A stretch of 64,000 nucleotides of DNA, taken from NCBI GenBank assembly GCA_948099385.1, contig CANUEZ040000180.1, positions 4,796,501 through 4,860,500 on the forward strand. The letters run 5' to 3'. A program made the translations under genes and the position numbers. Each line of letters starts with the position of its first letter. Position 1 is the first letter of the stretch. Positions 1 through 13,209 of this stretch are shown piece by piece. Below the pieces are notes generated by a model, which saw only the letters and a list, made by a program, of their open reading frames with translations, did no database searches and was not told where the DNA came from. Source of the DNA: Fasciola hepatica (Eukaryota; Platyhelminthes; Trematoda; Plagiorchiida; Fasciolidae).

Positions 1-2769
1 GAGCTTCCCCGTTGTGTTTTTGTGCCTCTCTTTGGCGAATATGGTGAATGGAGAGGATTCGAAATTCACCCAGCCATCCATTATCCAGATGTCTTTGAAT
101 GGAACAGAAATTTCACTTTTTGTCCACACCTTCAAAATGTTATCTACGCGGTAGCATCTTTCCAGTGCGGTTTAGAGCAGAAAAAGAGTTAGACAATCAA
201 TAAGCGTGCTGGGTTATTTAATCGGTAAAAACTAGTTCCAACTGTTTTTTATTTGAAGGTGACCATTTTTATGATCAAACAAATCGAAATCCTTCATGAT
301 TCTAATACAGCTGTGCAGTTGTCTCTGTTACAGACGACCATACAGTTGGGTTCCCATAATTACCAAACCAGCTTTGAACATCCCAATGCTATGTGTATAT
401 TATCTACCGATTTATTTATATATCCACTGGTAGGCAGGTCTGTCGCTTGCCTCAATTAGCGTTACAGCGAGCTCTCAAGTGGTTGTGAAAAATCGACCAC
501 CCAACCCAAATTGACTCACCGTGAGATCTGTCACTTCTACTGCGAAAGAATTGATTGCTCCCGGGTCACTAAGCCAACCTGATCTAATGATCCAGATCGA
601 TGTTGTGCTATCCAAAGCCAAAGCTATTGACCTTCAGTGAAGTGATGCATATTATGATGTCTTAGCCAGGTTTTTGCTTCGAAAGATATTCCACACAAAG
701 TGTTTGCTCATCTCAGCATTAGCCCAACAGACCTCATCCCGAAGGCAGTGCGACAGCTTTCAGTCAGTCCTGTTCCACTGTTGTATTTTTCTTACGGTAT
801 CATAAGTGAATTGACACGATTCACGTTCGTCGTCGATAGTACCGAGTAAAACACTTTGCATCTCACGAAATACGTCTTCTTTCTGTTCTAAGGTGATACA
901 TGAAAAGCCAAGTAACCAATTTATTCCGGTATTGAAAATGTCACCACCCTACGAGATACCTGATTTACCGTTATCATGATGTTCACTTAGAGTTCTCCAG
1001 TTGCTGACCAAAAATATCCAGATCACAAGTTTGAAAACGTCACTGTACTTTCACCGATTGTATGGGCTGAGGTGGCGTCACAATGTTTCGAATATTTTCA
1101 CAATCCGAAAAAGGTCCGCTGAGAACCAATAATATCTCTTGGTGGACCAGAAAATTGTAACTGAAAATTTAAAAAAAATCGTCCTTATCCCATAAAACCA
1201 CGGTATTATGCCAGCTTCGTTACTCGTTCGCGCAACACAATAGCGATAAACGGCAATCTTCTGGTTCTCATATCGTATCTTATATTGACTTTGTGTACGA
1301 GCTTTTCATTTTTCGCATGCGTACAATCCTATATATATCTATATCATCAGTATATCGCGTAACACGGATGAGCTTCTCTCTAGTCTGTTTTGACCTCAAA
1401 GTGAATGCTACCCGTTCGCTTCACTATGTAGCCTTTCTGGCATCTGAAAATTGCATCACTTGTCATCAACCGATCCAGGGGTATTCTTTCTATCCTCAAT
1501 TGGTCGCCTATGATCAGGCGAGATAACCCGTCAGGTGTTGTTTTCTCAGACCAAAATAGATTAGGTAGTGAAACCATATTCTTGGAGCGATAGTCTCATC
1601 GCCCTATATAGTCATCAACCAAGTTTTGAGGTGTGTAATCGGTTGTGATGCAATCAAAAATGTGTTTAAATCCTCCCAGGTCCAACCTGTGGCTGGGATC
1701 TCCTTCTCCGTCACGGACTGTTTCCTTCCGGAGATTGTTTGCAAGCAGCTAGCCTACCTGATTACCACGGGCGCTTTCTATTATATATTACCGAAGCCAA
1801 TGCAGCGCACTTCAATGGACGATGTAAACGTCTCCTGGTACTTCGACAATTCAAGCTGACTCTGAGGATCTTATGCGCTTGCCTTCATTTCAGCGAAAGC
1901 TATCTATAGGTCTGCCGCCCGTTTAGTTTTATAATAGTTATTCAAAGGTTGAAAAAAAAGAAACTGATTTTCCAGACAAAGTCTGGTAAAGTTGGGCCAT
2001 TCCAGATGCGTTGATATTAGCGAAGGCTGGTTTCATGACTCCTCTACTTTATCTTACGGTGGCCCTGTTTGGCGTTCAATTTTGGACCCACCATTATAAG
2101 ACCCTCCAAGACCGCTTTAATTCCGGGAATATGCCGAAAACCGGTGGGTATTACCCTGCCGAAAGCTTCTGTACTCGTGGCATAACGGACATTTATGACT
2201 CTACTGAGAACTCAGCAAAGCGCCAGCGGTAGCCTCATGCCTTTTTGCCTCTCGTGACCGTCAATAACTCATCCAGCATATTCAACTGCTACGAACCGGG
2301 TAGATTTTTGTCATCTTATTGGTGTTCGACTGAATGGGAGATGACAAAAGGTCGAAGGGTCTGGAGTGTTGTCCTATTTTACCGTCTGAACTGATCCATG
2401 ACTTGCTTGTGGCTACCACTTACTGGATCATTATCCACCAGAACTCGAGCATTTTCTTGGAAATTCATGTACATGAACACTGCTTTGGTATGGCCAAAGT
2501 GCAAAGTAGCGAGTGCAATCACCAAGTGTATTTCTTTCTTAAATCTCATCCTTAAAGTTACTTTCTCGAAATGAGCAATCCAGTCCTACGCATCTCCATG
2601 CACTATTTCGACAGGTAAATGGGACCGTATTTCCTGGGTCCGGTCAGGTGATGTGACAGAATATGTTCGTCGAACTGCGTTGTGAGTTCTTCTAGGTAGA
2701 GGCCTTAGTGCAATGCAGGTATTCCAAGGAAAATGTACATAAATGGATGGAAATGTGTACACGTGCCTA
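1..2769. other. No recognisable gene
   Basis: I see no gene, RNA or transposon that I can name here. Open frames on both strands stay under 80 codons and do not resemble known proteins. Base composition is moderately AT-rich, like the rest of the window. It reads as intergenic or intronic DNA. Confidence 0.6.
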
Positions 2770-2773
2770 TATA

Positions 2774-2808
<35 letters not shown>
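2770..2808. repeat. (GT)n microsatellite
   Basis: An uninterrupted GT dinucleotide run of about 30 bases, preceded by ATATATAG and followed by GCACGTAG. Such runs are common in eukaryotic genomes and can adopt Z-DNA. The flanks do not show that it is the tail of a retroposon. Confidence 0.9.
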
Positions 2809-2810
2809 AC

Positions 2811-4790
2811 GTAGAACTATTTGTTTTACGCGTAGATACTTCTTTAGTGTGACCAAAAATCCAAACCAAGTCGCCCTAAAGCACTAGGTAATTAAGATCA
2901 AAAATACGGCTGTAGATAACACTGGGTGAGTAAGTGTGAAAATCTGACAAAATGCTGGGACGGTGCTTATGATACGTATGAAGTGTGTGACCACAGGGTA
3001 GTAAAAGACGGGTTTGAAAACTGCGTGAAAAATTAAAGGGACTGAAGATCCATAGGAGTCATAGGGGGGATGATTTTTGTGATCACAGAAAAAAACAATA
3101 GTTGCCCATATTTTCGGTCTGTGTGCAGTTTCGGCTTGAACAATCGTACTGACACGGCTTCGACCAGTATGATCAGCTAACTGCGTAAACTTTCGGTGTG
3201 TATTTCATGAATTGCCAAGACTGGTTTGAAAGCAAAGGTGCTTTATCTGAAAGGAAATTTTTCGTGTACTAAGTTTTTCATGAATCGGTCAGCAAACCGT
3301 TTTTCTCTGTTGACTTTACAAAAGTTATTTCCATCCTAAAAGCATTTTCCGGGTAGAATGGTACAGCGGACAATACCAATGTCTTTTGGAGTTGCATAAA
3401 GTTGTTATTGTTATTGTTGTTATTGGAAAGCTTACGTAATAAAAGCACGGAAACAAACCATATTCGTCTGCATTTCTTCATCAAAAATGAAGGTAGCAAA
3501 TTTTATTAACCATTGATACGTTTCCATAGCTGTTTGGCGAATACCGAGAACAAGAAGACTCGCATTTTTTGCCATTTAGCTGACAAGAATCCCACAAAAA
3601 TCCCGAATTTTCAACTACCTGCAGTCAATGAAGGTAAACAAAAGCATTTTACCAAGTGCCTCGACCAGTTGAATATTAAAGTTTTCCGTTGCAGAAAACT
3701 TTAGAGCCCGGGAGTGAGGTATTTTGTGTTGCCAGCGAACGATGAAAAAAGTCGTGATCTTGGAAACAGTGCTTTAGGCAGCTTATTTCGTACAACTTTC
3801 TGTTACCGTTGAAGACAATGCAGTGCGTTAGTAAGTTACACCAAACCAGTGATGATGAAGCTCCATTGCCCTCAGTGGTTAGTAAGCAATGTCTGTGATT
3901 CTAGTGTGGTGAGTTTTCTGCAAAGCATCGAGACGGAGACTAGTCGGAAGCGGAAGATATATTTCGATCCCAACCCGTGTCTTTCAGCGAGGGAAAGAAA
4001 GTATTACGCGGTTGAAAAAGAATCAGGACTGTGGTTGGTGTTTTGGAACCGAATTCGGTTCGCAGTTTATTGAAAAATGATGCCCCGTTAAATATGCTAT
4101 GCATGAACCGAATATTGAACACTCGTGTGGGTTAAGAAAACGGTTTTTTCTGCATCAGACGGAGTCAAGTAGTCCATGCGCTTGGTAAGAAATTTTTGTA
4201 CAGCTGCAATCCAGATGGTAGTGGATGTGTATGTGAATGCAATATTTCCGTTGATCCAACGGCAATCTGCGAAAGTAGTTTCAGTGAGGAAGGGAAGAAT
4301 GTGAACAAGAACTGTTGGACAAGGTAGGAAAATGGTATTTAGGGAAGAGATGTTTAGGGCAGTAACATTGATAGCAGTGGATTAATCAGAATTCAAGAAT
4401 TCGAACCGGTGCGGCAAGAAGTTGTCTACGTGATTCTTTGAAGAGACTCCCCGGAGAAGAGTCACTTTCGGTTTCCTGGAAATGTTCTTTGCAGTGGTAC
4501 AGATCCTTTGTGGACCAATTATTGAAAGTTGATACTAGAGTTATTTCAAAGCTTACCAATGTGAAGGCATGCCGGCCACTGTTTTACCATCCCTCATTAC
4601 GGGTGCCTTATATTTTATCCTATATGAGTTCAAGTAAGATAATACAACATTGACAACTATGGATGAAAAGGTGATTTGTTTTCCTTTTCACACAAGCCCC
4701 AACACTCCTAGCGTGTGTTACTGAACCGTACTTGTTGAATGCATGGAATTTTTATGAGCAAGAAGGGAATGGAAAATTCAAAGGGTAGAA
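2811..4790. other. No recognisable gene
   Basis: No supported gene. It contains a short imperfect TTG/TTA tract near 3398-3426. Open frames stay under 80 codons. Confidence 0.6.
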
Positions 4791-4792
4791 TG

Positions 4793-4862
4793 AGGCAGCT
4801 CAGGTGTTAGAGAACAAGCGATACTAAAGCACTGTGTGTTCGAGCCCTGCCCGGGATCAAAA
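4793..4862 (+). mobile_element. tRNA-like SINE head or decayed tRNA pseudogene
   Basis: The sequence carries the two internal RNA polymerase III promoter boxes of a tRNA-like gene: an A-box-like GGCAGCTCAGGTGTTAGAG and, about 35 bases later, a B-box-like TGTTCGAGCCC. A full cloverleaf cannot be drawn with paired acceptor arms, and there is no T-run just downstream. It is better read as the head of a tRNA-derived short interspersed element than as a working tRNA. The family is not one I can name. Confidence 0.45.
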
Positions 4863-7290
4863 CTTCACACATTCGAATCAATTTAACTGAGAAACACCCT
4901 GGTAAGAGAACCACACTCATCGTACAGTAATAACAAATCAAGTAGCATAAAACAACAAAAAATGCCACATAATGGTAATGATGAGATTACTCGTGAAACG
5001 ACAAAAATCCCTTTATTTAGCCATTCCTGTTCATTATAATCTTAGATTTCATTCAGGGACCTCTGCGACAACTGAAACAGCCTGCGGTAAAAAACGACTG
5101 AACCAATCAAATAGGAGCCAAAGTAACGGTTTGAAAAGCAACTCAAGACGGAGTAAACAAATACTGAAAACGAACAAGCGGATTCCTTCAGAAGCCGTAG
5201 GCAAACTGTAAGAAGGCCCGGAAAAAGGGTTTTGGAACAACACAACCATTGGTACAGTTGGGTTAATACATGTATGTCCTATACCCGGCAGGTATATGGT
5301 ACATATGGTATATGGATGAAAGCTACAATTAACGGGGAGATCCTTTCTACTCGACTGCTCGCGCGAACCCATACTATTTAAGTGACCCCACATCTGTTGC
5401 AATTTTGATTTTTCTGACACTGCACTCTCTTTTCAACAAAATGGTTTATTTGATGCTTATGAAGACTGACACTATGAGTTAAATGTAAAAAATCATAAAC
5501 TTTGACAAGATTTAAACACAAGACTCAAGAACAAAACATGAATTTGTTTTTAGTCACTCATGTGTTCCATTTAGTACGTAAGTATGTGATCTCACAAACA
5601 ACCAATTTAGCAGAATCTGGCAAAGGTTAAATTCACTCAGTTTTATCCCGTAACCGGGCAATAAACGTGTTGAAGTTCAAGAGAGATTCGCTCCGGTGGT
5701 GTGAATCACAAGCAAGCCGAAGGTCATCAGACGTGCCAGTTTAGGTTCAGTGAGAGCGCCAAGTGTGAGTCAAAAGTTCAAATCCCACGGCGTATCTGTA
5801 CTGCTCATTCGGAAGAAAACCTGCTTCGCATTGAGGCTGAGCACTGTCTACATGTGGGTGAACTAAACAACTTGTGTGAGTCTGACCCCGAGTACACTGT
5901 TAGATCTCAAATTCCCTGTGTGCCTTTGAGGACGGATAAAAGCCTGAATTTTCGCTCTATCAATTCTAATGATGTATATACTTTACAAGTGGACTGCCAT
6001 ATCGTACTCTGAAACCACAGATGTAAAATCAGCAACATGGAAGTTGTTCTCTTGTCTTTTTCAAATCTTTAAATGTCTACCCGAAAGTAACCTAACTCTC
6101 GTATTTACGTACCTATTGAAACCAAGACGGTTTCGTTGCATTGTTTGAATATTATTTTTTACTATCTTTGATACAATGAAAATGGGAGTGTCTCAATTGT
6201 GAATGTTATGGCCGGCTGACAAAACTGATTTCCTGTGGCTCGTGGTAGGTTGCTTGTCCCTTCTTGAAATACATTACGGCTAACAACACACAGAAGCGGC
6301 TGTTTACATGGTTGGTTCGACTGGAAACAATAGACGTATGTCTATTCGTCTTACATGCAAGACATGAACGGAAACTTCATCCTGTGTCTAACGTAGCTGC
6401 TCGAGAATAGGATAAGAGTGCAAGTTCAAGTTTGATTGTACCAATGTTATTGACGTGATAGTTGAGGTGCAGTACGTGAACAGCAAGTGGTCGGGAAGTT
6501 GCGAGAAAATCACTTTATGTGCTAAATAAGAGTACTAATTAGTGTGTACTTAGTGTCAGACGGGAAACATGAATAATTTATTCAAGCTCGAGGGTAATTT
6601 ATGGGTGGAACAGTTCTAATGGGCACCGCCTTATGATTAACCATGTAGTTCTGAGTCAACGGCAGTGCACATCCACCGAGCCCCTACTATGGCTCGAACT
6701 AGGAATCAACAATAAGCAACACATCATCCATGTGTTCCTCATTTGTCACATGGGAAATGGATGATGTCCAAGAAAATTAAAATTGACATGGATGATCTTT
6801 TTGACCGTTGTCTTCGTCTGGCGGCTCTCTTTTCCAACTTCTCACCGATCCCACTTGTCACCACTTGGTTTCCATTAGACTGGTGTAATTTTGGTCAGTC
6901 CTCTTTAGCCTGTGTAGGTGTGTACACAAAGGAGCTTTGTGAACGGTATCCGATTGCCTATAAGCCATTTGCCGGTCAACTTCACACATCGAATACTCTT
7001 TGATATAGTTTTATACCACCTCTGACGGTGCACGTGACCTCATCTCGATTGTCAGCATTCCTGATGAATTTCCATTTCCACAGCTACCCAACAATTCCAT
7101 GTGTCTGCTAGCAGAACAGGTTGTCAAACGAGAACAGTGGTCCCATAAAATGAGGAATGTTTTCATATGCAGCTGTGAAAGGCTCGTCTGCTACTTCCGT
7201 CTGTCAAATCTCCAGTCTTTGTGTACGTGTCTTACTGAAAGCGCCCTAATCCTATTGAGAAACAAGGAATCATCTTTGTAGGTGAGAAAC

Positions 7291-7291
<1 letters not shown>
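4863..7291. other. No recognisable gene
   Basis: Nothing nameable. The longest frame is 103 codons at 5701-6012 (+). It is hydrophilic, starts at GTG and shows no motif I know, so I do not call it a gene. Confidence 0.55.

Positions 7292-7346
<55 letters not shown>
7292..7346. repeat. (TA)n microsatellite
   Basis: About 55 bases of TA repeat with one CA interruption. This is one of four long TA tracts outside the palindrome arms, and such tracts are typical of this genome. Confidence 0.95.
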
Positions 7347-7347
<1 letters not shown>

Positions 7348-8359
7348 CACTACTACCGCGGTTACCACCCAGAAGACTGGTCTTTTATTCAAGAGTATTC
7401 ATCAAGATAACACCAACTGAACTGGTCATTTCCATTAGCCACTACGGTCAACAATGATCCAAAGAAAATTAATTCGGAGGACGCAATCTCGTTTCGTAAA
7501 CTTTGCCTTGGTTCACTGAATCCTGTAGGCATGAAGTCATCACGTTCCTTGTTGCTCTGTGGCTCATAATTGTTTTTGATCAAGAAAACTACTTGTTCAT
7601 GTAGTAGTATATGAGTACTCCATTGCATTACTGTTACTACTAGGCCATACTTTTCACGGAAAGCCACAATTTTCCAGTCACATTGAGCTGAGGTCGAGAC
7701 ACATCAGACTGACTGATTCTCATTTAGTTGTGCTGATTATCCGAGCGTGATGCGAACCAGAATGAACGAGTTGTGCGAAACCAGATCGGTAAAACGGCTA
7801 ATTTTTTGAACGAGGGTTTTGGACTCAAATAGTGTGATGAAATCACACTATATGGAATTGAGACTTGACGCGCAGGCTTTTGTTACATCGGGTAGGTTTT
7901 ACTGGCTTTCCCGGTGATCCAATAGTAAACAGACCAGTTCAGCTGACCTTCGAACTCACACACGGGAGCTACCAGTGAGCTCCAAAACAGTGGTTGTCCC
8001 ACCACCCGGATAACAAGGCGAATTGCGATGATTTCGGGTAGGATGAAAATGGACAGTATTGGTTACCCATCCGATTTACAAAACCGCATCGTTTCAAAAC
8101 AATAAGCTTGTGATTAAACTGTCTCTACCAGTCTCCCATACCATTCATCCACAAGACAATAACAACGAGACGAGCCTGATGGACTTTTTTGAAGTCGTTT
8201 TCTGCAGCTACTCAACCGGAGTTGATCGCAGTGTGCACAACGGGTAGTATCCTTGCTAAAAACCAGTGTCAAAAGGCTCTATGCCATGTAGTATTTGTGT
8301 TCGCCAACCCGTCAAGTGCCAATACGGATGACCTTGTGGCTAAGATGTTGAACTCATGT
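7347..8359. other. No recognisable gene
   Basis: Nothing nameable. A weak B-box-like GTTCGAAGGTC occurs on the minus strand near 7950, without a convincing A box. Confidence 0.5.
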
Positions 8360-8600
8360 TCGTCTGTAGTGAGCTGGTTGTTGGCAGCCATACTGGTGTT
8401 CGATTAATGTAAGTGTATGATCTTGTTGATGCACTTACTGAATCTTTGAGCTCATGGGGTTTTCTGCGATTTTGTGTTTTGCAGATTGAACACGAGCAAC
8501 CCCCACGGAAGATACTGATCCTTGCATACTAGACATGCATCCCTGGGTCGGAGTCCCAGTGGGACCTCGGTGGATGTAGAAGCCGAAGTGAAACAGTTCT
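8360..8600 (+). repeat. Intron-bearing dispersed repeat, copy 1
   Basis: This copy contains a 76-nt intron-like block, 8409-8484, beginning GTAAGTG and ending in a pyrimidine-rich stretch and TTTTGCAG. After it comes ATTGAACACGAGCAACCCCC. The same arrangement recurs at 30.06-30.16 kb and in both arms of the large palindrome: a GTAA donor, 49-76 bases, TTTGCAG, then a segment that reads roughly I/V-E/G-H-x-Q-x-P. The downstream segment is the best conserved part. It may be a duplicated gene fragment that kept its intron, or a dispersed element that happens to carry splice signals. I cannot name the protein. Confidence 0.5.
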
Positions 8601-8639
8601 ACTATGTTTCCATACAATTCAATGGTGAGATGAGCGTGG

Positions 8640-10130
8640 CTACCAAATGATGAATCGTTTTATATAGATGAAATCTTTTATCTCTACTTAAATCACTCAA
8701 CGGTGGCAAAATATGCCGGTTGGAAACAATTTTCATTGAAAACCCATCATGAGGAAGCGCTGATTGCTACAATTCATGGGAAAATCTGCTAATCATAGAA
8801 CATGTTATAACCAGCTCTGTTTTAACAATCATTAGGGGCAAACTCTACAGCTTTCAGGCTCGGCTTCGCACTTAACCACAAATATACGCTTCATCCTTTC
8901 GGTCCCCTTGTACTAATATTGTACCCTTACATACGAATTAATGGTGCACGCAAAGTATTGATGGTCATAGTTATTACTATAAACTTGATAACAATGGCAC
9001 TGCTAATACAAATTAGATGAGGTTTACAGACGTAAAATCATATAAAATAATTTCGGTCCGTGAGATTAAACGAAAGGTAAACGGCTGCTCGGCCAATACG
9101 TAGGTATTCAAAAAGAGCTTGTCAGCCTTCAAGAACTAGTAGTTTGTGTGTACAATTGCACACAAAGATGATACATAACCTTGAAACCAGCGGCCACTAA
9201 AGACTAATGGGTCTGATGAAAATTCAGACACACCATGGTTCGTCGTTTTAAACCAGACAGGGGGGGAGGGGTTGGCCGGGTGAGTGGATGGATCGGTACA
9301 TCAACATGCATCAGAACGGACGTAGATCATGCTGCATGCCGTCTGCGACAACTGTGGGAACGATGCCGAAATGCCGCCTTTGCTATACGAGAGCTGTATG
9401 GGTAGACAAAAACCAGCGGAGAAACGCTTACTGAATACGAAACAGCGCGAGAGTAAGGGTTAGGTGAAACATTCTAAACGCCGTTATTTGACGTACCTCT
9501 AGACGGATCTCTGACTTTCATCCTACAGAACTGAATGAACGTGTGAACAGTGTCTGACATCACTCAAATTGGAAATTGCGCGAAAGAATGGAAAAATCTT
9601 GGTGATTTTTTCATCACAGGACTAGATGAATACAAGCAACTCTCCAATTTAAAATGCACTCTCACCTAAATGAGGGGATGGCTGGCTGTAGTACACGTTC
9701 ATCTTAGTGATGATGGGGTGTATCGGTGAATGAAATTAATTTTGCAACCAAAAAGCACCACTGGGTACTACGCGACTAGAGAGCAAACTGAGAAGCAAGT
9801 ATCTGATTGATCTAAGGATTTCAATAGGGTAGAATGCTTTCATTTTCCAGAAGATCAATATGAATTGCTAAGTAATCAACACAATTACAGTCTACAGATC
9901 TATTCAAGAGATTGACTACTGAATGCTAGCAAACTTAGCCCTCATAAAAAGTTACATTTGTTTTAAAGATCTAGCCAGTGGTAAAACGCAATGTAAAGAT
10001 AACACAGCATGAATAATCCGCGTCGATAACTTTCGGTATGCAGTACGGCCTAGTCTTGTTTTGGAATATTCTTTTAATTCAAAGCTTCTTTATTAGGTGT
10101 ACATCAGTGTGAAAAAGGATTAAAACCATC
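8640..10130. other. No recognisable gene
   Basis: No supported feature. Short G-runs occur near 9259, and no open frame exceeds 60 codons. Confidence 0.55.
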
Positions 10131-10139
10131 ATATTATAG

Positions 10140-10490
10140 GATAATACGCAGTAGTATGTATGATAATGGTTATTGTAGTGTCCGTAGTTGGTAGCAGAAC
10201 ACGTGATGGTGGCGTTGCATTTACTGGCACGAGCGCAAACACAAAACCCGGTTGTAGCCGGAGAGTAAGCCACAAGCAAGCCAGTGAGTTGGCATAAAGA
10301 GCTCAACTACATGTGCTGTCACGCACAACAGAGTAAGACCAATCAGGACACAGCAAAATCGATAATTCAATACTGCTCGCGCTAAAGCGTGATTGAAGAT
10401 CAACGCAAATCAGGCGTATGTCCATTCATGGGAGGAATATTGACCGGTTGTCCGCGTAGTGTGCAAGACTTTAAACAGACACAACAGGTA
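10140..10490 (+). repeat. 330-bp dispersed repeat, diverged copy
   Basis: This stretch aligns along its length with 60443-60735 (+) and with the inverted equivalent at 53340-53640. Well-kept blocks include TGTCCATTCATG, GACCGGTTGTCCGCGT and a CAATCAG...ACA block. It is clearly more diverged from those two than they are from each other. No tRNA boxes or coding capacity are evident. I take it for an old non-autonomous element of unknown class. Confidence 0.6.
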
Positions 10491-13209
10491 TATCACAGAA
10501 TTATTTACACTTGGAAGAAATGATTCAGTACGCAGTGCCAGCAGTCGAATCCTTGTTGCAAACGAAGGAAGCACAGCCGTAGAACTGCCGTTTCATCCTC
10601 TTTCTCTGGAGTCGTTCACAAGGTGTTTTTCTTTCTCTCTTCTCTATTGTTCCCTGTTAATTTTGGTGGTCTGCTGAAAAAGATTTTAAGATTCTTTATC
10701 GCCGTCTATCTGTTATTAATCGGGTATCTTTCATACTCTGAAATATGTACGAAGTTGTGTAAAGTCACCTGGCTGCACCTGAGAAGTCCGCTTTCAAAAT
10801 CCTTCCAGACAACACTCACCCCCAGTACAGTGATCTATCCAAGTGTAACTTGTTCCTCGTAATGTCATTTACAAAAATTCTACGGTTCCTTATCTGGCTC
10901 AAGTCTTCACAAGCGGGATGCTGGTATTAGCCGAATTTTTTGGCAATTTTGATATTTCATCGTTCTTTCCCTCATCTCCATCGCTCGATCAGTTGGTGAG
11001 TGTAAATCCTTTTTGACTGAAACTCTGATGTCTGTCTAGTCAAAAGTCTGATAAAAAACGAATACGAATACGAAAGCAGTTCACTGAGGAACCTCGAATG
11101 AGACTCATACCCAGAGTACACGACTGAGGGTCACGCATGGGATCAACAGACTATTCGGGTTGTAAAGATTTGATTTACTTCATGGTTATTTAAGCTTTTA
11201 TTCAATCACTTTCAAGTCGTTTTTCTCCAAGAAGCGCTGACGAAATGGAAACTGGGCGGTCGTGTAAACAAACGATCCAGTATTGTTCGTCTCATAAGGG
11301 AAATTTGCGAAACAAGAAAATCATCTATGGGAAGATCATCAGTACACAGTTTGTAAGTACTCATTTTCAGACATCTCACGCATAAAAGACACCCTATAGC
11401 ATGGGATAAGGGAAAATAAATCCTGGAAGAAGAAAAATGGTGGGAGAAGGTGCCCCCTCCTAATTAGTGACTAAAGTGTCGAGGGCGAGGGGGGGGGGGG
11501 GGTACAGTGTACGATCATAAAAGTTATACTGATCTGAAGTTGAATGATACCCTCAAAATAAAAGTCTTCCTGTTGGATAACTGATATTTGTTCCTGTCAG
11601 ACACACAACTGCAATAAAACTCCTTACTGTAGATCGAACCGCGTTACGCGGTGAACATCCGGAAACTTTTGGAAAGCGGGGATAGTAATGACAGCCTAAG
11701 TTATCATGTTAACCTCGTGACTATTGTCACGTTTTTTCCGACTTTAGTCGCTAGTTGAGATGGATTCGTACAGTTATCTACCACCTCAAACCAAAAAGTG
11801 GACAGAGAGATACCTTCTACCATCCCTCACGGGATGACAACTGCAGAAACGGAAGCATCCCTCAACCAGTAGCCCGGAAAAAAAACTGACCAAAAATATT
11901 CACCTTTAGACTGATCACCGTGAAACCCATTGCAATGTCGTGACTCTGCAATAAAACTTTACTGAGTGAACAGCCGACATTTATGTCTATTAAAAACAAA
12001 ACTTGTGCAGGTGATGGATGCATTTGATTGACAATAAACAAGTCCTCGTCTTTACTTTCACTCTCCAGTGTCTAAAGAATGTGACTGTTTTTTGGCTGAT
12101 GTACGTTTATGGCGCACGACACTTCAGCCCACTGTCGAAAATCCAATTTGTCACAGATCACGAAGTCCAAGTTCAGTCGTGATGCAATAGTTAAGTGTTG
12201 GAGAAACAAAAAACCATCGTTTGTCAACTAGTTGCTGGACGACCATATTTGCAAACCTTGCTTCGGACACTAAACCAAAGAAGAAACAACCTTTCCCCGT
12301 TACAAATTTGAAAACAGAAGTCAAAAACATAGATTGCACTAAACCAAAGAGCTGCATTCAAATAAACACTGGACCATCATTTTCCGGGGATCACCTGGTG
12401 ACCAAGTCGCCCACTGAATTCATTGATTTGGATATGAATAAAATCAACCATGCACAGCAGAACTGCTTATTTGCGGCTTCGGTGTAACAGTTAATGAGAA
12501 GGCAGTTGTAGTCCCATCGGGGATACGGTTTGTATGTCTTTTGTCACCTTCTTACATTCATTTTGTATGACGCAATGACGTCCATTATAGCTCCGTTACT
12601 GTCCATGCTTATGTTTTGCGCAATCAACTACTTGTTTATTCAGTAAGTAGTGTGTAAGCTCACCACAACAGTAGTATTCAAACAAATAAAGGAGCACTTC
12701 GGTTAAAAATGCGACTACAGGGATGTAGCAGAGGAACAGAGTTTACAAGAACCGGAAGTGTTCTGCGAACTGGATTTCATCCTTTGGCAACAGGTGGTAC
12801 ACAAACTTACGATAAATTCGCACACAGACCCATGCAAATCTTTACGATGTTCATGAGGTCTCCAGAGTCGAAAGAAGGATAGTGTAATGATAAGTGGACT
12901 GATGCTACGATTCGCTATTTGCGGTGATTTGCGGCACATGCTTTGTCACAACATAACTTTTCTGACCCAAGAGCTGGTTCGCCTTTTGCAGAAATATCAT
13001 AGAATATTTGGCTCTGCTTTACTCTTCTATGTGAATCTATTTGTTTTTTAGGCCTATAGACAATATAAAAGTCCCTCTGAATACAAATCGATTTAGCTAA
13101 AAAAAAAGGGCCAAAGAAATATCTTATTTGTTTAGGTTGTAGCACACTTTGTATCCCTGGCCCATCAGTTGAAGTATTATGTTCCCAAAGTATTAGGAAG
13201 TACATCGAT
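10491..13209. other. No recognisable gene; contains a G14 run
   Basis: No supported gene. A homopolymer of 14 G lies at 11489-11502, which could fold as a quadruplex or simply be a microsatellite. Open frames remain under 100 codons and lack known motifs. Confidence 0.55.

Noticed and set aside
5701..6012. 103-codon open frame
   Set aside because: GTG start, no recognisable domain and no second copy in the window to test conservation.
11489..11502. G14 run as a regulatory quadruplex
   Set aside because: A single homopolymer without neighbouring gene or promoter; slippage is a sufficient explanation.
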